Origin: Spirochaetia bacterium
GTDB lineage: Bacteria; Spirochaetota; Leptospiria; Leptospirales; Leptonemataceae
Reading direction: 5' to 3'
Length of the DNA: 46,310 nucleotides
Assembly (NCBI GenBank): GCA_021413825.1
Contig: JAIOPQ010000121.1
Coordinates: 1-46,310, forward strand
Part shown: in pieces, positions 1-7,234 of the stretch
Numbering within the stretch: the stretch's first letter is position 1
Layout: each line of letters opens with the position of its first letter
Position numbers and translations under genes: made by a program
The notes under the pieces: model-generated
Told to the model about the DNA's origin: nothing
The model's input: only the letters and a program-made list of their open reading frames with translations
The model's database searches: none

Positions 1-818
1 TCACAGTAGAAGAAGACATACTGTTGCGCAGAACGTTCAGCTCGCCATCAGGATTCAATACTCCATTCGATATTACCCTTCTGATCCAGCAAATTGTGGA
101 TCACGGAGAGTATTTCGAGATGCAACAACAGCGCGCCGGAAATCTGATCACTTGCTTTGGTAGAATCGGAGGACATGTAGTTGCATTCCTCGCCAATAAT
201 TCTGCAGTTTCGTCGGGCCAGATAGATATTAACGCAGCATTCAAAGGCGCGCGTTTCATTCGATTCTGCAACCTCTACAACATCCCGGTTGTTTTCCTGG
301 AAGATACAACAGGTTTCCTTCCTGGAAAAGAACAGGAAACCGGTGGGATTGTTCAGGCAGGTCGCGCACTTCTCGATTCAATCATCGATCTGCGAGTACC
401 GCGATTGCTATTGATTGTTCGCAACGCATTCGGCGGCGCGTATGCAACCTGGAACTCGTATCATACGGGAGCAAACATGGTGTTCGCATTTCCAGGGGCT
501 CGCGTTGCTGTAATGGGCCCGGCTGGAAAAGAGTACGTATATAAAGAAGATCTGGGCAAGATTCGCGCAAAGTATCAGGAAGCCGTCAAAGCTGGCCATG
601 AAGAAGAAGGCCGCGCAGAAATGAATCGAGCCCTCGCAGAGATGAACGCGCGTTATGAACAAGAGCTGATGAACCCAAAGGAAGCTCTGGCGCTTGGTTC
701 GATTTCTCGAATCGTGATGCCAGGACAGAGTCGCCGTGTCCTTGGACAGGCATTAAATTTTTACATGAGAAAATATAAGCCGTCTCCGCTTTCGGAGCCG
801 CAGCGGGAATTCCACTGA
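1..818 (+). CDS. Acyl-CoA carboxyltransferase (PccB-like), C-terminal part
   Basis: Biotin-dependent acyl-CoA carboxylase, carboxyltransferase subunit of the propionyl/acetyl-CoA carboxylase beta type. It moves the carboxyl group from carboxybiotin to an acyl-CoA. The reading frame is open to the left edge (codons start at base 3), so the N-terminal half lies outside the window and TTG at 24 is not a real start. The visible part matches the C-terminal crotonase-like half: the segment [13 protein letters not shown], followed by an alanine/leucine helix, then the [14 protein letters not shown] segment that forms the oxyanion and CoA pocket, and a family-typical end ([17 protein letters not shown]). 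The substrate (propionyl-, acetyl- or methylcrotonyl-CoA) cannot be told from this half. The stop codon overlaps the start of the next gene by one base (TGATG), which implies translational coupling. Confidence 0.88.
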   Translation, partial: TVEEDILLRRTFSSPSGFNTPFDITLLIQQIVDHGEYFEMQQQRAGNLITCFGRIGGHVVAFLANNSAVSSGQIDINAAFKGARFIRFCNLYNIPVVFLEDTTGFLPGKEQETGGIVQAGRALLDSIIDLRVPRLLLIVRNAFGGAYATWNSYHTGANMVFAFPGARVAVMGPAGKEYVYKEDLGKIRAKYQEAVKAGHEEEGRAEMNRALAEMNARYEQELMNPKEALALGSISRIVMPGQSRRVLGQALNFYMRKYKPSPLSEPQREFH

Positions 819-1309
819 TGAACACAAAAGCTGAAAAAGACATAGAGTCCATTTTTCTTAAAATCTATCGGAAACAAATCGATAGAACCTCCGGGCTATC
901 AAAGGTTTCTGATATCCAGGAAAAAACAGGGATCACTGCCCGTGAAATATATCGCATACGTAAGCGTATGTGGGCACGCGCGCACAAGGACTTCCTGAGC
1001 AAATATTACCGTAAGAAGCGCAAGGAAGACAGTAAGAACTTCGATTTTAGACCAAAGAACCAGCCGCGTCGCAAAGCCTGGAAGAAAGAAGAGATTTCTA
1101 AGTTCATCAAATCTCAAGAAAGCGGTATGACTGCAAAAGAAATGGCAAAGCAGCTTAAATGCTCTTTGGCGAGCATCGGATATCATCGCAGACGCTACAA
1201 CCTCTCCAAGGCCATCCTGGGTAAGCGTTGGAGCGCCAAAGAGGCACTTACGCTGATGCAGAATTCAGAAGACGTGCTCGAGCGCATGACAACTTCACGG
1301 GGACGTTAG
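818..1309 (+). CDS. Small basic helix-turn-helix protein, function unknown
   Basis: 163-residue, very basic protein that I do not recognise by name. Two segments look like helix-turn-helix units. Residues about 27-50 (SDIQEKTGITAREIYRIRKR) have the pattern of a specificity helix after a glycine turn. Residues about 95-130 contain MTAKEMAKQLKCSLASIGYH, again helix-turn-helix, flanked by RR/KK clusters. There is no signal peptide or membrane segment. It is probably a DNA-binding protein (inference). The ATG at 818 sits in the TGATG junction with the carboxyltransferase gene, so the two are co-translated. That placement would suit a regulator or a conserved hitch-hiker of the carboxylase operon. 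No partner or operator can be named. Confidence 0.7.
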   Translation: MNTKAEKDIESIFLKIYRKQIDRTSGLSKVSDIQEKTGITAREIYRIRKRMWARAHKDFLSKYYRKKRKEDSKNFDFRPKNQPRRKAWKKEEISKFIKSQESGMTAKEMAKQLKCSLASIGYHRRRYNLSKAILGKRWSAKEALTLMQNSEDVLERMTTSRGR

Positions 1310-1324
1310 GCCGCTTAAAAGGGT

Positions 1325-1398
1325 CCGCGGATGGATACAGATGGACACAGATGATTTCCATCTGCGTTCATCCGTTTAAATCTGCGTCCACCGCGGTT
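1325..1398. repeat. Dispersed imperfect inverted repeat, copy A
   Basis: Intergenic block bounded by CCGCGG at 1325-1330 and 1391-1396. It is built from short tracts such as GGATACAGATGGACACAGATG in one half and their approximate complements (CATCTGCGTTCATCCG) in the other. Related tracts (GATGAACGCAGATG, GATGCGGATGAACGCGGAT) occur at about 15655-15686 and 16973-16988. The block can fold as an imperfect hairpin and lies between two convergent genes. This looks like a dispersed intergenic repeat of the REP/MITE kind; no coding capacity is apparent. Confidence 0.6.
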
Positions 1399-1411
1399 AC
1401 TCCTCCCCTGC

Positions 1412-3121
1412 TCAATTCCCGCCGATCCCACCCCAGCTTCCGCCATCAGAGTCTGAATCGCCAGTTCCCCATGTGCCGTTAAACGACATTGCTTGTCCAG
1501 ATTCGCCAGGGAAGAAATAGAATACTCCCTTCCCCTTCGTTCCGTCTTTTTGAGACCAGTTGAAGTGCAGGGTTCTGCCCACCAGTTTACCTTCGAGCAT
1601 GCCCGGATATTCACCTTCATACGTACCCGTAACCAAATCCTTATCCTGCTTGAACGTCATCTTCCCAAAATCGGACTCAAAGTTGACTGGAAGTTTAAGT
1701 ACGCCGATTTTTCGCAGAGTCCCCGGATCATCCGCAAAGCTAAGCGCATCCCAGCCCCGTTTGCGACCTTCAAGAATCTTCGGAATATTTTCTCCAAGCT
1801 GCCAGGCGTAGTAGTCAATCTCATCACTTCCTTTCCAGGCGGGAAAATTCGTGCGCTGATCCGGTCTGAATCCGTGATTTGGTTTAATGCCAAGTCTAGC
1901 CTCAATTACATGAAAAAGTTCATGCATGTACACATAGGGAAACAGGCGAACACCTGAAGGATTGAATCCTCCATACGGATTGTCGTAGTGAAAAAACATC
2001 CGGCCCATGTTGATAAAGCCGCGCTGCATAGACCTGTCATTGTAAGGCACGATCTGCGATCCTGCATGTTGTGTGAGCGGACTATTCCCATACCAGAACA
2101 GCAAAAGCGCATCACTCTGCTTCAATTTGCTGCGCAGTGTTTCGCCAAACGGACCCGTAAGCTCGCTTATGAAATTGTCACCGTTTCCTGTGGAATTCCT
2201 TTTCCCAGGACGAACCAGGGTGGTGCGCGGCAATTCTATCCGTTCGAATGAAAGATCCAGATTTCCACGACTCATAGCCAGGACCAATTGCCTGAGCGAA
2301 TCCTCTGCAAGGTTGGCAAGTTCTATGTCTCCTGCATTCAATGGCATGGGCGAAGTCGAAGCCTGGTTTTCCCCCTGTTTCCATTTGATTTTCAAGTCCA
2401 TGGTTCTCAGGGATAAAATCCTCATAGTATAGCCCGGCGTTACTGGCCTTATTGCAAGCGCCCGGGCCTCCTTTGAGATTCGCAGAAACAATTCAGCATG
2501 ACAATCTTCGTACTCGTAACGTCGATTAGCCGATCTCTTTGCAATTGAATCAATCTCAGAGAAGAGACGGATGGCCGTATCAAAATCCCGACGACCCAGT
2601 GCGCGATGCGCTTCGAGGACGGTTGCGGCCGTAACATTTGTGTCGCGCCCTGCATACTCGTCAAGGCTGCGCAGACGTTCTCCGAATCGATGCAACTCCG
2701 TGATTTTGTAGAGGGGGATCGCAACGGAGGCATAGGTTTCCAGAGGTTGAGCCAGTTTGCTTGCGATATCTCCGCGCCGTGGATTTCCAACCGGCAGTCG
2801 CTCTGCTTCGACCAGCAGCCCTTCAATGCCCTGCTGTAATTCAGGCCAGGCCTTTTCAAGAGACTTCAAACCCCTGTGAAGGATTGTGCCTTTATAAATA
2901 TGAATCCAGGCAGTGTTCTTGCTGCCGAGCTGCAATGCTCGGTCGTATGAAGCCAGAGCATCTGCGTGGCGATTAAGGCTTTCAAGCAAACCTGCGGCCT
3001 CTTCTGGATACTCAGCATTCACTGGATCGAGTCTCTGAGCTTCCTGGATCTTGCGAAGTGCTTCATCCTTTCTGGCCAATACCGTATAGCCTTCTAAACT
3101 CCCTGTATTCCCTGGCCGCAT
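1412..3121 (-). CDS. Secreted TPR protein with HExxH metallopeptidase-like motif; 5' end in another frame
   Basis: 569 residues in the main frame. Residues about 18-85 form TPR-like helices (EALRKIQEAQRLDP, then ALASYDRALQLG). A long helical middle follows, then MHELFHVIEARLG with a zinc-binding HELFH motif at His400-Glu401-His404, as in gluzincin-type peptidases. The third ligand is not obvious; the DEIDYYAW stretch near 445 is one possibility. The tail (about 500-560) is a glycine- and aromatic-rich beta segment (GTYEGEYPG, GRTLHFNWS) ending in a Gly/Ser/Asp-rich stretch. In this frame the protein starts without a signal peptide. The missing signal peptide lies immediately upstream in another frame (3063-3197), so the gene is frameshifted or carries a sequence error near 3067-3073. 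It is convergent with the gene ending at 1309. The substrate is unknown. Confidence 0.7.
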   Translation of the reverse strand: MRPGNTGSLEGYTVLARKDEALRKIQEAQRLDPVNAEYPEEAAGLLESLNRHADALASYDRALQLGSKNTAWIHIYKGTILHRGLKSLEKAWPELQQGIEGLLVEAERLPVGNPRRGDIASKLAQPLETYASVAIPLYKITELHRFGERLRSLDEYAGRDTNVTAATVLEAHRALGRRDFDTAIRLFSEIDSIAKRSANRRYEYEDCHAELFLRISKEARALAIRPVTPGYTMRILSLRTMDLKIKWKQGENQASTSPMPLNAGDIELANLAEDSLRQLVLAMSRGNLDLSFERIELPRTTLVRPGKRNSTGNGDNFISELTGPFGETLRSKLKQSDALLLFWYGNSPLTQHAGSQIVPYNDRSMQRGFINMGRMFFHYDNPYGGFNPSGVRLFPYVYMHELFHVIEARLGIKPNHGFRPDQRTNFPAWKGSDEIDYYAWQLGENIPKILEGRKRGWDALSFADDPGTLRKIGVLKLPVNFESDFGKMTFKQDKDLVTGTYEGEYPGMLEGKLVGRTLHFNWSQKDGTKGKGVFYFFPGESGQAMSFNGTWGTGDSDSDGGSWGGIGGN

Positions 3122-3197
3122 CTTCAGGCGTGGCGGCTATAAATCCTGGTAGAAGCAGTAGAATGGCGCACGTATATCGCGCGAAACGTAAAACCAT
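3063..3197 (-). CDS. Signal-peptide fragment of the TPR/HExxH gene, frameshifted
   Basis: Short frame starting ATG at 3197 and ending TGA at 3065-3063. It encodes 44 residues beginning MVLRFARYTCAILLLLPGF, followed by IAATPEDAAREYREF. This is a good signal peptide (basic n-region, leucine core, AxA-like end) followed by a helical segment like the first helix of a TPR. It overlaps the start of the main frame. Removing one base from the AGAAAGG run (plus-strand 3067-3073) would join GIGQ directly to KDEALRKIQEAQ and give one exported protein of about 610 residues. This is either a real frameshift mutation or a sequencing indel. Confidence 0.65.
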   Translation of the reverse strand: MVLRFARYTCAILLLLPGFIAATPEDAAREYREFRRLYGIGQKG

Positions 3198-3251
3198 GGT
3201 TAAAGGACTGCACACAGCCCGCCTTTGTTCAATCAGTAATTTACGTAATGA

Positions 3252-3593
3252 TCATTTTAGAAACACTTTCACATTCTCTGGAGGCCGACCGAGCACAGCC
3301 TTGTCTCCGCGGACTACAATCGGGCGCTCAATCAAAATTGGATTTTTCACAAGCGCTGCAATCCATTCCAATTCGCTCAGAGTTTTTCCTTTGAACTTTT
3401 CCTTGTATAGATCTTCGCTCTTGCGGACTATTTCCTCAGCCTTCATTCCCAGCTTCGAGAGAATTGCCTGCAGTTCCTTAGCAGTGGGCGGAGTCTTCAG
3501 ATACTCAATGATTTCAACTTCCTTGTTGGCGCCTTCAAGGAGTGCCAGCGTTTCCCGACTCTTTGTACACCTGGGATTGTGATATATTTGCAT
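3252..3593 (-). CDS. arsC: ArsC-family (glutaredoxin-type) arsenate reductase
   Basis: 113 residues from ATG 3593 (MQIYHNPRC). An in-frame start 33 bases upstream would add an atypical extension. ArsC proteins reduce arsenate to arsenite with glutathione/glutaredoxin through a single N-terminal cysteine. Visible family marks are NPRCTKSRETLALLE with the catalytic Cys at about residue 9, EYLKTPPTAKEL, and the C-terminal IERPIVVRGDKAVLGRPPENV holding the arginines that bind the oxyanion. Length matches the short YfgD-like ArsC group. No arsenite pump or ArsR is beside it, so a role in arsenic resistance is inferred from family only; other thiol-redox roles exist for these homologues. It is divergent from the sensor kinase at 3676. 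Confidence 0.88.
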   Translation of the reverse strand: MQIYHNPRCTKSRETLALLEGANKEVEIIEYLKTPPTAKELQAILSKLGMKAEEIVRKSEDLYKEKFKGKTLSELEWIAALVKNPILIERPIVVRGDKAVLGRPPENVKVFLK

Positions 3594-3675
3594 TGGTAAG
3601 GGGAAACTCGGAAGATTCCGTCGCAAGGACTTTTTGCAGCTTGACTGATCATATCAAACAGGTGCTCTCAAACCA

Positions 3676-5289
3676 ATGAACGATTTCCTGGCCACCAAAT
3701 GGAAATTCAGAATTGCCCTGGGTTGTCTGATCGTCGCGGCACTCCTGATCTGGGGAATGCTTAATCTCAAAATTGGACTCCTTTCTCAGGGAGCATCTGA
3801 CGCTGAAATTCATTCCCTCGCTCAATGGACCAACATCGCCATGGCTTTTCTTACTGGAATCCTCGCCCTTGCCGCCGTCTTTATTTTTCGTCCCCTTGTC
3901 CTTGGTCTTGGGAAACAATACGATGACATACGTCACACGCAGGAAAGATCACGCGCCCTCGTGGAAAGCGCAGCGGATGGAATTATCACATTTGACCAAT
4001 CGGGCATTATAGAATCTTTCAATCCCGCCGCAGAAAAACTGTTCGCATGCACTGCTAAAGAAGTCGTGGGAATGAGCATCCAGCGCATTATTCCCGGATA
4101 TCGTGGAATTCTTGAAGTTGAATCAGAGGACCCGGCGCGTATCAAGGGTGTGGGTCGCGAACTTGTAGGACATCGCTGGGATGGTTCCACGTTCGACATG
4201 GATTTAACCGTCAGCGAGCTTCTCATGGGAGAGCGACATCTCAACATGGCCCTGATACGTGACGTTTCAGCCAGACAGGAAGCGGAGCGCAGCCTGAAGG
4301 AAAGTGAAGAGCGATTCCGTTTGCTCGTTGAACTTTCTCCTGATGCAATTGCAATTCATACAGAAGGCAAAATCATTTTTGTAAACAGCAAAGGAGCGGC
4401 ACTCCTTGGAGCAAAGGACGAAAGCGAAGTCATTGGAAGACCGGTGCTTGACTTTGTTCCAATTGAACTGAGAAAAACAGTCCTTGAACGAATCCTTGCA
4501 ATGAGTAGCAGGCAGACTAACGTACCGCTACTTGAAGAGAAATTTTTGCGCATGGACGGTCAAAGCATCGAGGTTGAAGTTGCTGCAATTCCATTTATTT
4601 TTCGTGGCAAACAAGCAATACAGGTTGTAGCGCGGGATATTACAAGACGCAGACAGGCAGATGCTGAAATTCGTAAGTCCCTCAAAGAAAAGGAGGTTCT
4701 GCTAAAGGAAATCCATCACCGTGTAAAAAATAATCTCCAAGTCATTACGAGTCTCATTGATTTGCAGTCCGACTTTGTAGAAGACCAAAAGGCACTTGAA
4801 GTTCTGCGCGAATGCCAGAATCGCGTGCGTTCCATTTCCCTTATTCACGAACGCCTCTATCAATCGCGCGACCTGGCCCAGGTTGATTTTCCCGAATATA
4901 TCAGACAACTGATGGCTCAATTGCTACGATCGTACGGCGTTTCTCCGGATCGGGTGACCATGAAAATCGATGTGACCGATATTCGCCTGGGCCTTGATAT
5001 TGCCATTCCCTGCGGGCTAATCATCCATGAGCTGGTTTCAAATGCACTGAAGCATGCCTTCCCCGGGGACCGCGCAGGCGAAATTCGCGTAGGCCTTCAC
5101 GCAGACGGTGACAGAAATTTTCTGATCGTAGCTGATAACGGAGTTGGATTTGGACCCAAAACTGATTACCATACAGTATCGAATCTTGGATTGCAACTTG
5201 TGGATACTCTCACGTCTCAAATTGGAGGAAATATTGACTTCCACGGAAACGCAGGAACAGAGTTCATTATCTCCTTTCGCCAGGGTTGA
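3676..5289 (+). CDS. Membrane PAS-PAS sensor histidine kinase, HisKA_2 type
   Basis: 537 residues. Two membrane helices lie near the N-terminus (about 12-35 and 54-78) with only a short loop between them, so it has little periplasmic sensor. Two PAS domains follow (about 92-205 and 210-325). Next comes a HisKA_2 dimerisation domain with LLKEIHHRVKNNLQ (phospho-acceptor in His347-His348), then a HATPase_c domain with N-box HELVSNALKH (Asn456) and G-box DNGVGFG. This kinase type often pairs with stand-alone or atypical response regulators. Here it ends 14 bases before the regulator at 5304, a clear two-gene operon. The signal is probably cytoplasmic or membrane-linked via PAS, but no cofactor can be seen. 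Start ATG 3676 has no strong Shine-Dalgarno sequence. Confidence 0.9.
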   Translation: MNDFLATKWKFRIALGCLIVAALLIWGMLNLKIGLLSQGASDAEIHSLAQWTNIAMAFLTGILALAAVFIFRPLVLGLGKQYDDIRHTQERSRALVESAADGIITFDQSGIIESFNPAAEKLFACTAKEVVGMSIQRIIPGYRGILEVESEDPARIKGVGRELVGHRWDGSTFDMDLTVSELLMGERHLNMALIRDVSARQEAERSLKESEERFRLLVELSPDAIAIHTEGKIIFVNSKGAALLGAKDESEVIGRPVLDFVPIELRKTVLERILAMSSRQTNVPLLEEKFLRMDGQSIEVEVAAIPFIFRGKQAIQVVARDITRRRQADAEIRKSLKEKEVLLKEIHHRVKNNLQVITSLIDLQSDFVEDQKALEVLRECQNRVRSISLIHERLYQSRDLAQVDFPEYIRQLMAQLLRSYGVSPDRVTMKIDVTDIRLGLDIAIPCGLIIHELVSNALKHAFPGDRAGEIRVGLHADGDRNFLIVADNGVGFGPKTDYHTVSNLGLQLVDTLTSQIGGNIDFHGNAGTEFIISFRQG

Positions 5290-5303
5290 TTTCGGGAGCC
5301 GCT

Positions 5304-6491
5304 ATGACAGAAGCTAAAATTCTAATCGTTGAAGATGAAAGCATTGTTGCCTTGAATCTACAGAATCGTTTAAAAAGCCTTGGCTACGGTGTAGCTGGAG
5401 TTGCGGCATCAGGCGAAGATGCTGTGAAACGCTGCGGTGAGGTGCAGCCGGATCTTGTTCTAATGGACATAATGCTCCAGGGAGAGATGGACGGAATTGG
5501 TGCGGCAGAGCGAATTCGCAAGAACTATGATGTGCCAGTCGTTTATCTGACTGCATACGCAGACGATGTTACGCTGGATCGCGCAAAGATGACAGAACCC
5601 TTTGGCTATATTCTTAAACCGTTTGAAGTAAAAGAAATTCGTACAACTGTTGAGATAGCGCTCTACAAACACAAGATGGAACGGATGCTCCGCGAAAGTG
5701 AAGAGCGATATATGCGCACCGTTAACGGCGCAAACGATGGAATCTGGGACTGGGATCTACTCGCCAACACTGTCTATTACTCCCCTCGCTGGAAGGCAAT
5801 CTTCGGTTTTGAGGATTCTGAAATTGGAACATCATCGGATGAGTGGCTCAGCCGCGTTCACCCAGAGGATCGCGCAGGTCTCGATATGGAAATATCGCGG
5901 CACGTTGAAGGGGTTACATCCCATTTAGATGCAGAGTTTAGAATAATTACAAAAGATGGGAGCCCTCGCTGGGCATCCGTGCGCGCGATCACTGTAAAAT
6001 CTCCTGGAGGAAAGGCTATCCGTCTGGCTGGTTCGCTTACCGATATTCATCGCAGACGACAAGCAGAAGAGCTACTTCTGCACATCGCGGAGTTTGACAC
6101 TGTTTCTGAGCTCGCAAATGAGGCTCTATTTCTCGAACGGCTCTGGGAAACTTCGCACAACAATCAACGTTATGCGATTATACGGGTTTCGCTTCCGGCC
6201 TTCGCAGAAGAATACAGAGTCCATGGGCCGGCAACTGCGAATGCTCTGCTTGCACCGGTTGGCCAAATACTTCTAGAAATATTCCCTGTCGGTCTGTGTG
6301 CCAGGTTATACGGTGGCGAGTTTGTCATCCTGATCCCTGGCCTTGAGTCTGCAGATGGAGCGCACAGTCTGAGTCAGAAGGCAGTTGCAGCAATAGAATC
6401 CAGACTTAAATTGAAAAGTCAGGCCGGTTGTGCAATCGCTGAACGGGGAAGCGATTGCAATGAAGTGGTCCTTCAAGCCGGCCGATTCTAG
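5304..6491 (+). CDS. Response regulator with PAS and degenerate GGDEF domain
   Basis: 395 residues from ATG 5304, preceded by GGGAG with 5-base spacing; a TTG at 5286 is less likely. Domain order: receiver (1-120) with acidic pair Glu10/Asp11, phospho-acceptor Asp55, Thr83 and Lys105; PAS with PAC tail (about 130-262, WDWDLLANTVYYSPRWKAIFGF, typical PAS_3); then a C-terminal segment like a GGDEF domain (about 268-395). The GGDEF signature is degraded to YGGEF and the usual last helices are missing, since the frame stops at LQAGRF. It is therefore unlikely to make cyclic-di-GMP; a GTP-binding or interaction role is possible. It is the partner of the kinase just upstream. The stop abuts the convergent gene ending at 6492 with no gap. 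Confidence 0.88.
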   Translation: MTEAKILIVEDESIVALNLQNRLKSLGYGVAGVAASGEDAVKRCGEVQPDLVLMDIMLQGEMDGIGAAERIRKNYDVPVVYLTAYADDVTLDRAKMTEPFGYILKPFEVKEIRTTVEIALYKHKMERMLRESEERYMRTVNGANDGIWDWDLLANTVYYSPRWKAIFGFEDSEIGTSSDEWLSRVHPEDRAGLDMEISRHVEGVTSHLDAEFRIITKDGSPRWASVRAITVKSPGGKAIRLAGSLTDIHRRRQAEELLLHIAEFDTVSELANEALFLERLWETSHNNQRYAIIRVSLPAFAEEYRVHGPATANALLAPVGQILLEIFPVGLCARLYGGEFVILIPGLESADGAHSLSQKAVAAIESRLKLKSQAGCAIAERGSDCNEVVLQAGRF

Positions 6492-7139
6492 CTAAGGCGC
6501 ATAACGTTCGTAAGATGGTGCGGCCAGACTGCTCATCCCGTCTGGAATAGGTTTGCCAGCTTTTACAGCCAGCGGAATTACACCCGCCCAAACGCTCAGG
6601 CCCATGTCCTCAGCATCATCTACGGGCGGCCCAGTTCTGACTTTGGCTGAAGCCTCTTCAATCGGCAAGGCAAGCACCGTCGTACCTTTAAGTTCTTGCT
6701 CAGTCGGTGGCCTGGTCGCATCCCATCTCCCTGGCGTGACCTGTTCCATGAATAGACGCAGTGCTTCGAATTTTTCGCTCTCGTCTATAAGCAAGGCGCG
6801 ACCAAAAACCATTGCGGAGCGATAGTTGACTGAATGATGAAAGGCTGACCGCGCAAGCACAAGCCCGTCGAGAAGCGTCACAGTCAAACATACGTCGATG
6901 CCTGCCGCCAGGGATGTCATCATACGACTTGCGGCCGATCCGTGCACCAATATCCGATCGCCAGCGCGTCCGTAGGCTGTTGGAACCACAAAGGTTTGTC
7001 CATGTGCGGAAAATCCAAGGTGGCAGACCATTCCCTCATCGAGGATTGAATACAGAGTTTCCCTGTCATAGTGTCCGCGTTTTGGACGCCGCTGTAGCTT
7101 TGTTCTATCTGTTACGCTCAGCATTGATTCAGTACTCAT
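6492..7139 (-). CDS. Pyridoxamine 5'-phosphate oxidase-family flavin protein
   Basis: 215 residues from ATG 7139, preceded by AGGAG (plus-strand ctcct at 7146-7150). The fold is the split-barrel FMN-binding family (Pyridox_ox_2, the NimA-like branch). Seen here: the typical N-terminus RGHYDRETLYSILDEGMVCHLGF, then VVPTAYGR, ILVHGSAASRMM, VCLTVTLLDGLVLARSAFHHSVNYRSAMVFG, and the family-typical C-terminal SVWAGVIPL. This branch holds nitroimidazole reductases and uncharacterised flavin/heme proteins; true PdxH activity is not assured. It is divergent from a MocR/PdxR-type PLP-dependent regulator across a 95-base gap. That arrangement is common and suggests the regulator controls this gene. Confidence 0.85.
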   Translation of the reverse strand: MSTESMLSVTDRTKLQRRPKRGHYDRETLYSILDEGMVCHLGFSAHGQTFVVPTAYGRAGDRILVHGSAASRMMTSLAAGIDVCLTVTLLDGLVLARSAFHHSVNYRSAMVFGRALLIDESEKFEALRLFMEQVTPGRWDATRPPTEQELKGTTVLALPIEEASAKVRTGPPVDDAEDMGLSVWAGVIPLAVKAGKPIPDGMSSLAAPSYERYAP

Positions 7140-7234
7140 ATTACTCTCCTTTACAAAAAAAGGATAGCACAGAAGTGGTATCATTGCTAGGGCCAGTTCT
7201 GATATTTTTATAGAACCACTTTTCCGGAGCCAGT
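7140..7234. promoter_or_regulatory. Divergent promoter/operator region between flavin protein and mocR
   Basis: The 95-base gap holds two overlapping inverted repeats: AAGTGGT (about 7173-7179, allowing one offset) with ACCACTT (7215-7221), and GTTCT (7196-7200) with AGAAC (7212-7216) spaced 11 bases. A weak plus-strand promoter can be drawn as TTGCTA (7184-7189), 17 bases, TTTATA (7207-7212), lying inside the repeats. The repeats are good candidates for the MocR operator. No binding data exist here. Confidence 0.4.

Noticed and set aside
1298..1316. GTTAGGC after the helix-turn-helix gene as an integron attC core
   Set aside because: No RYYYAAC partner with inner L boxes within about 120 bases upstream, and no cassette array or integrase in the window.
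1493..1957. Plus-strand frame of 154 codons inside the TPR/HExxH gene
   Set aside because: It is an antisense shadow with no family features, whereas the minus strand shows HELFH and a coherent protein.
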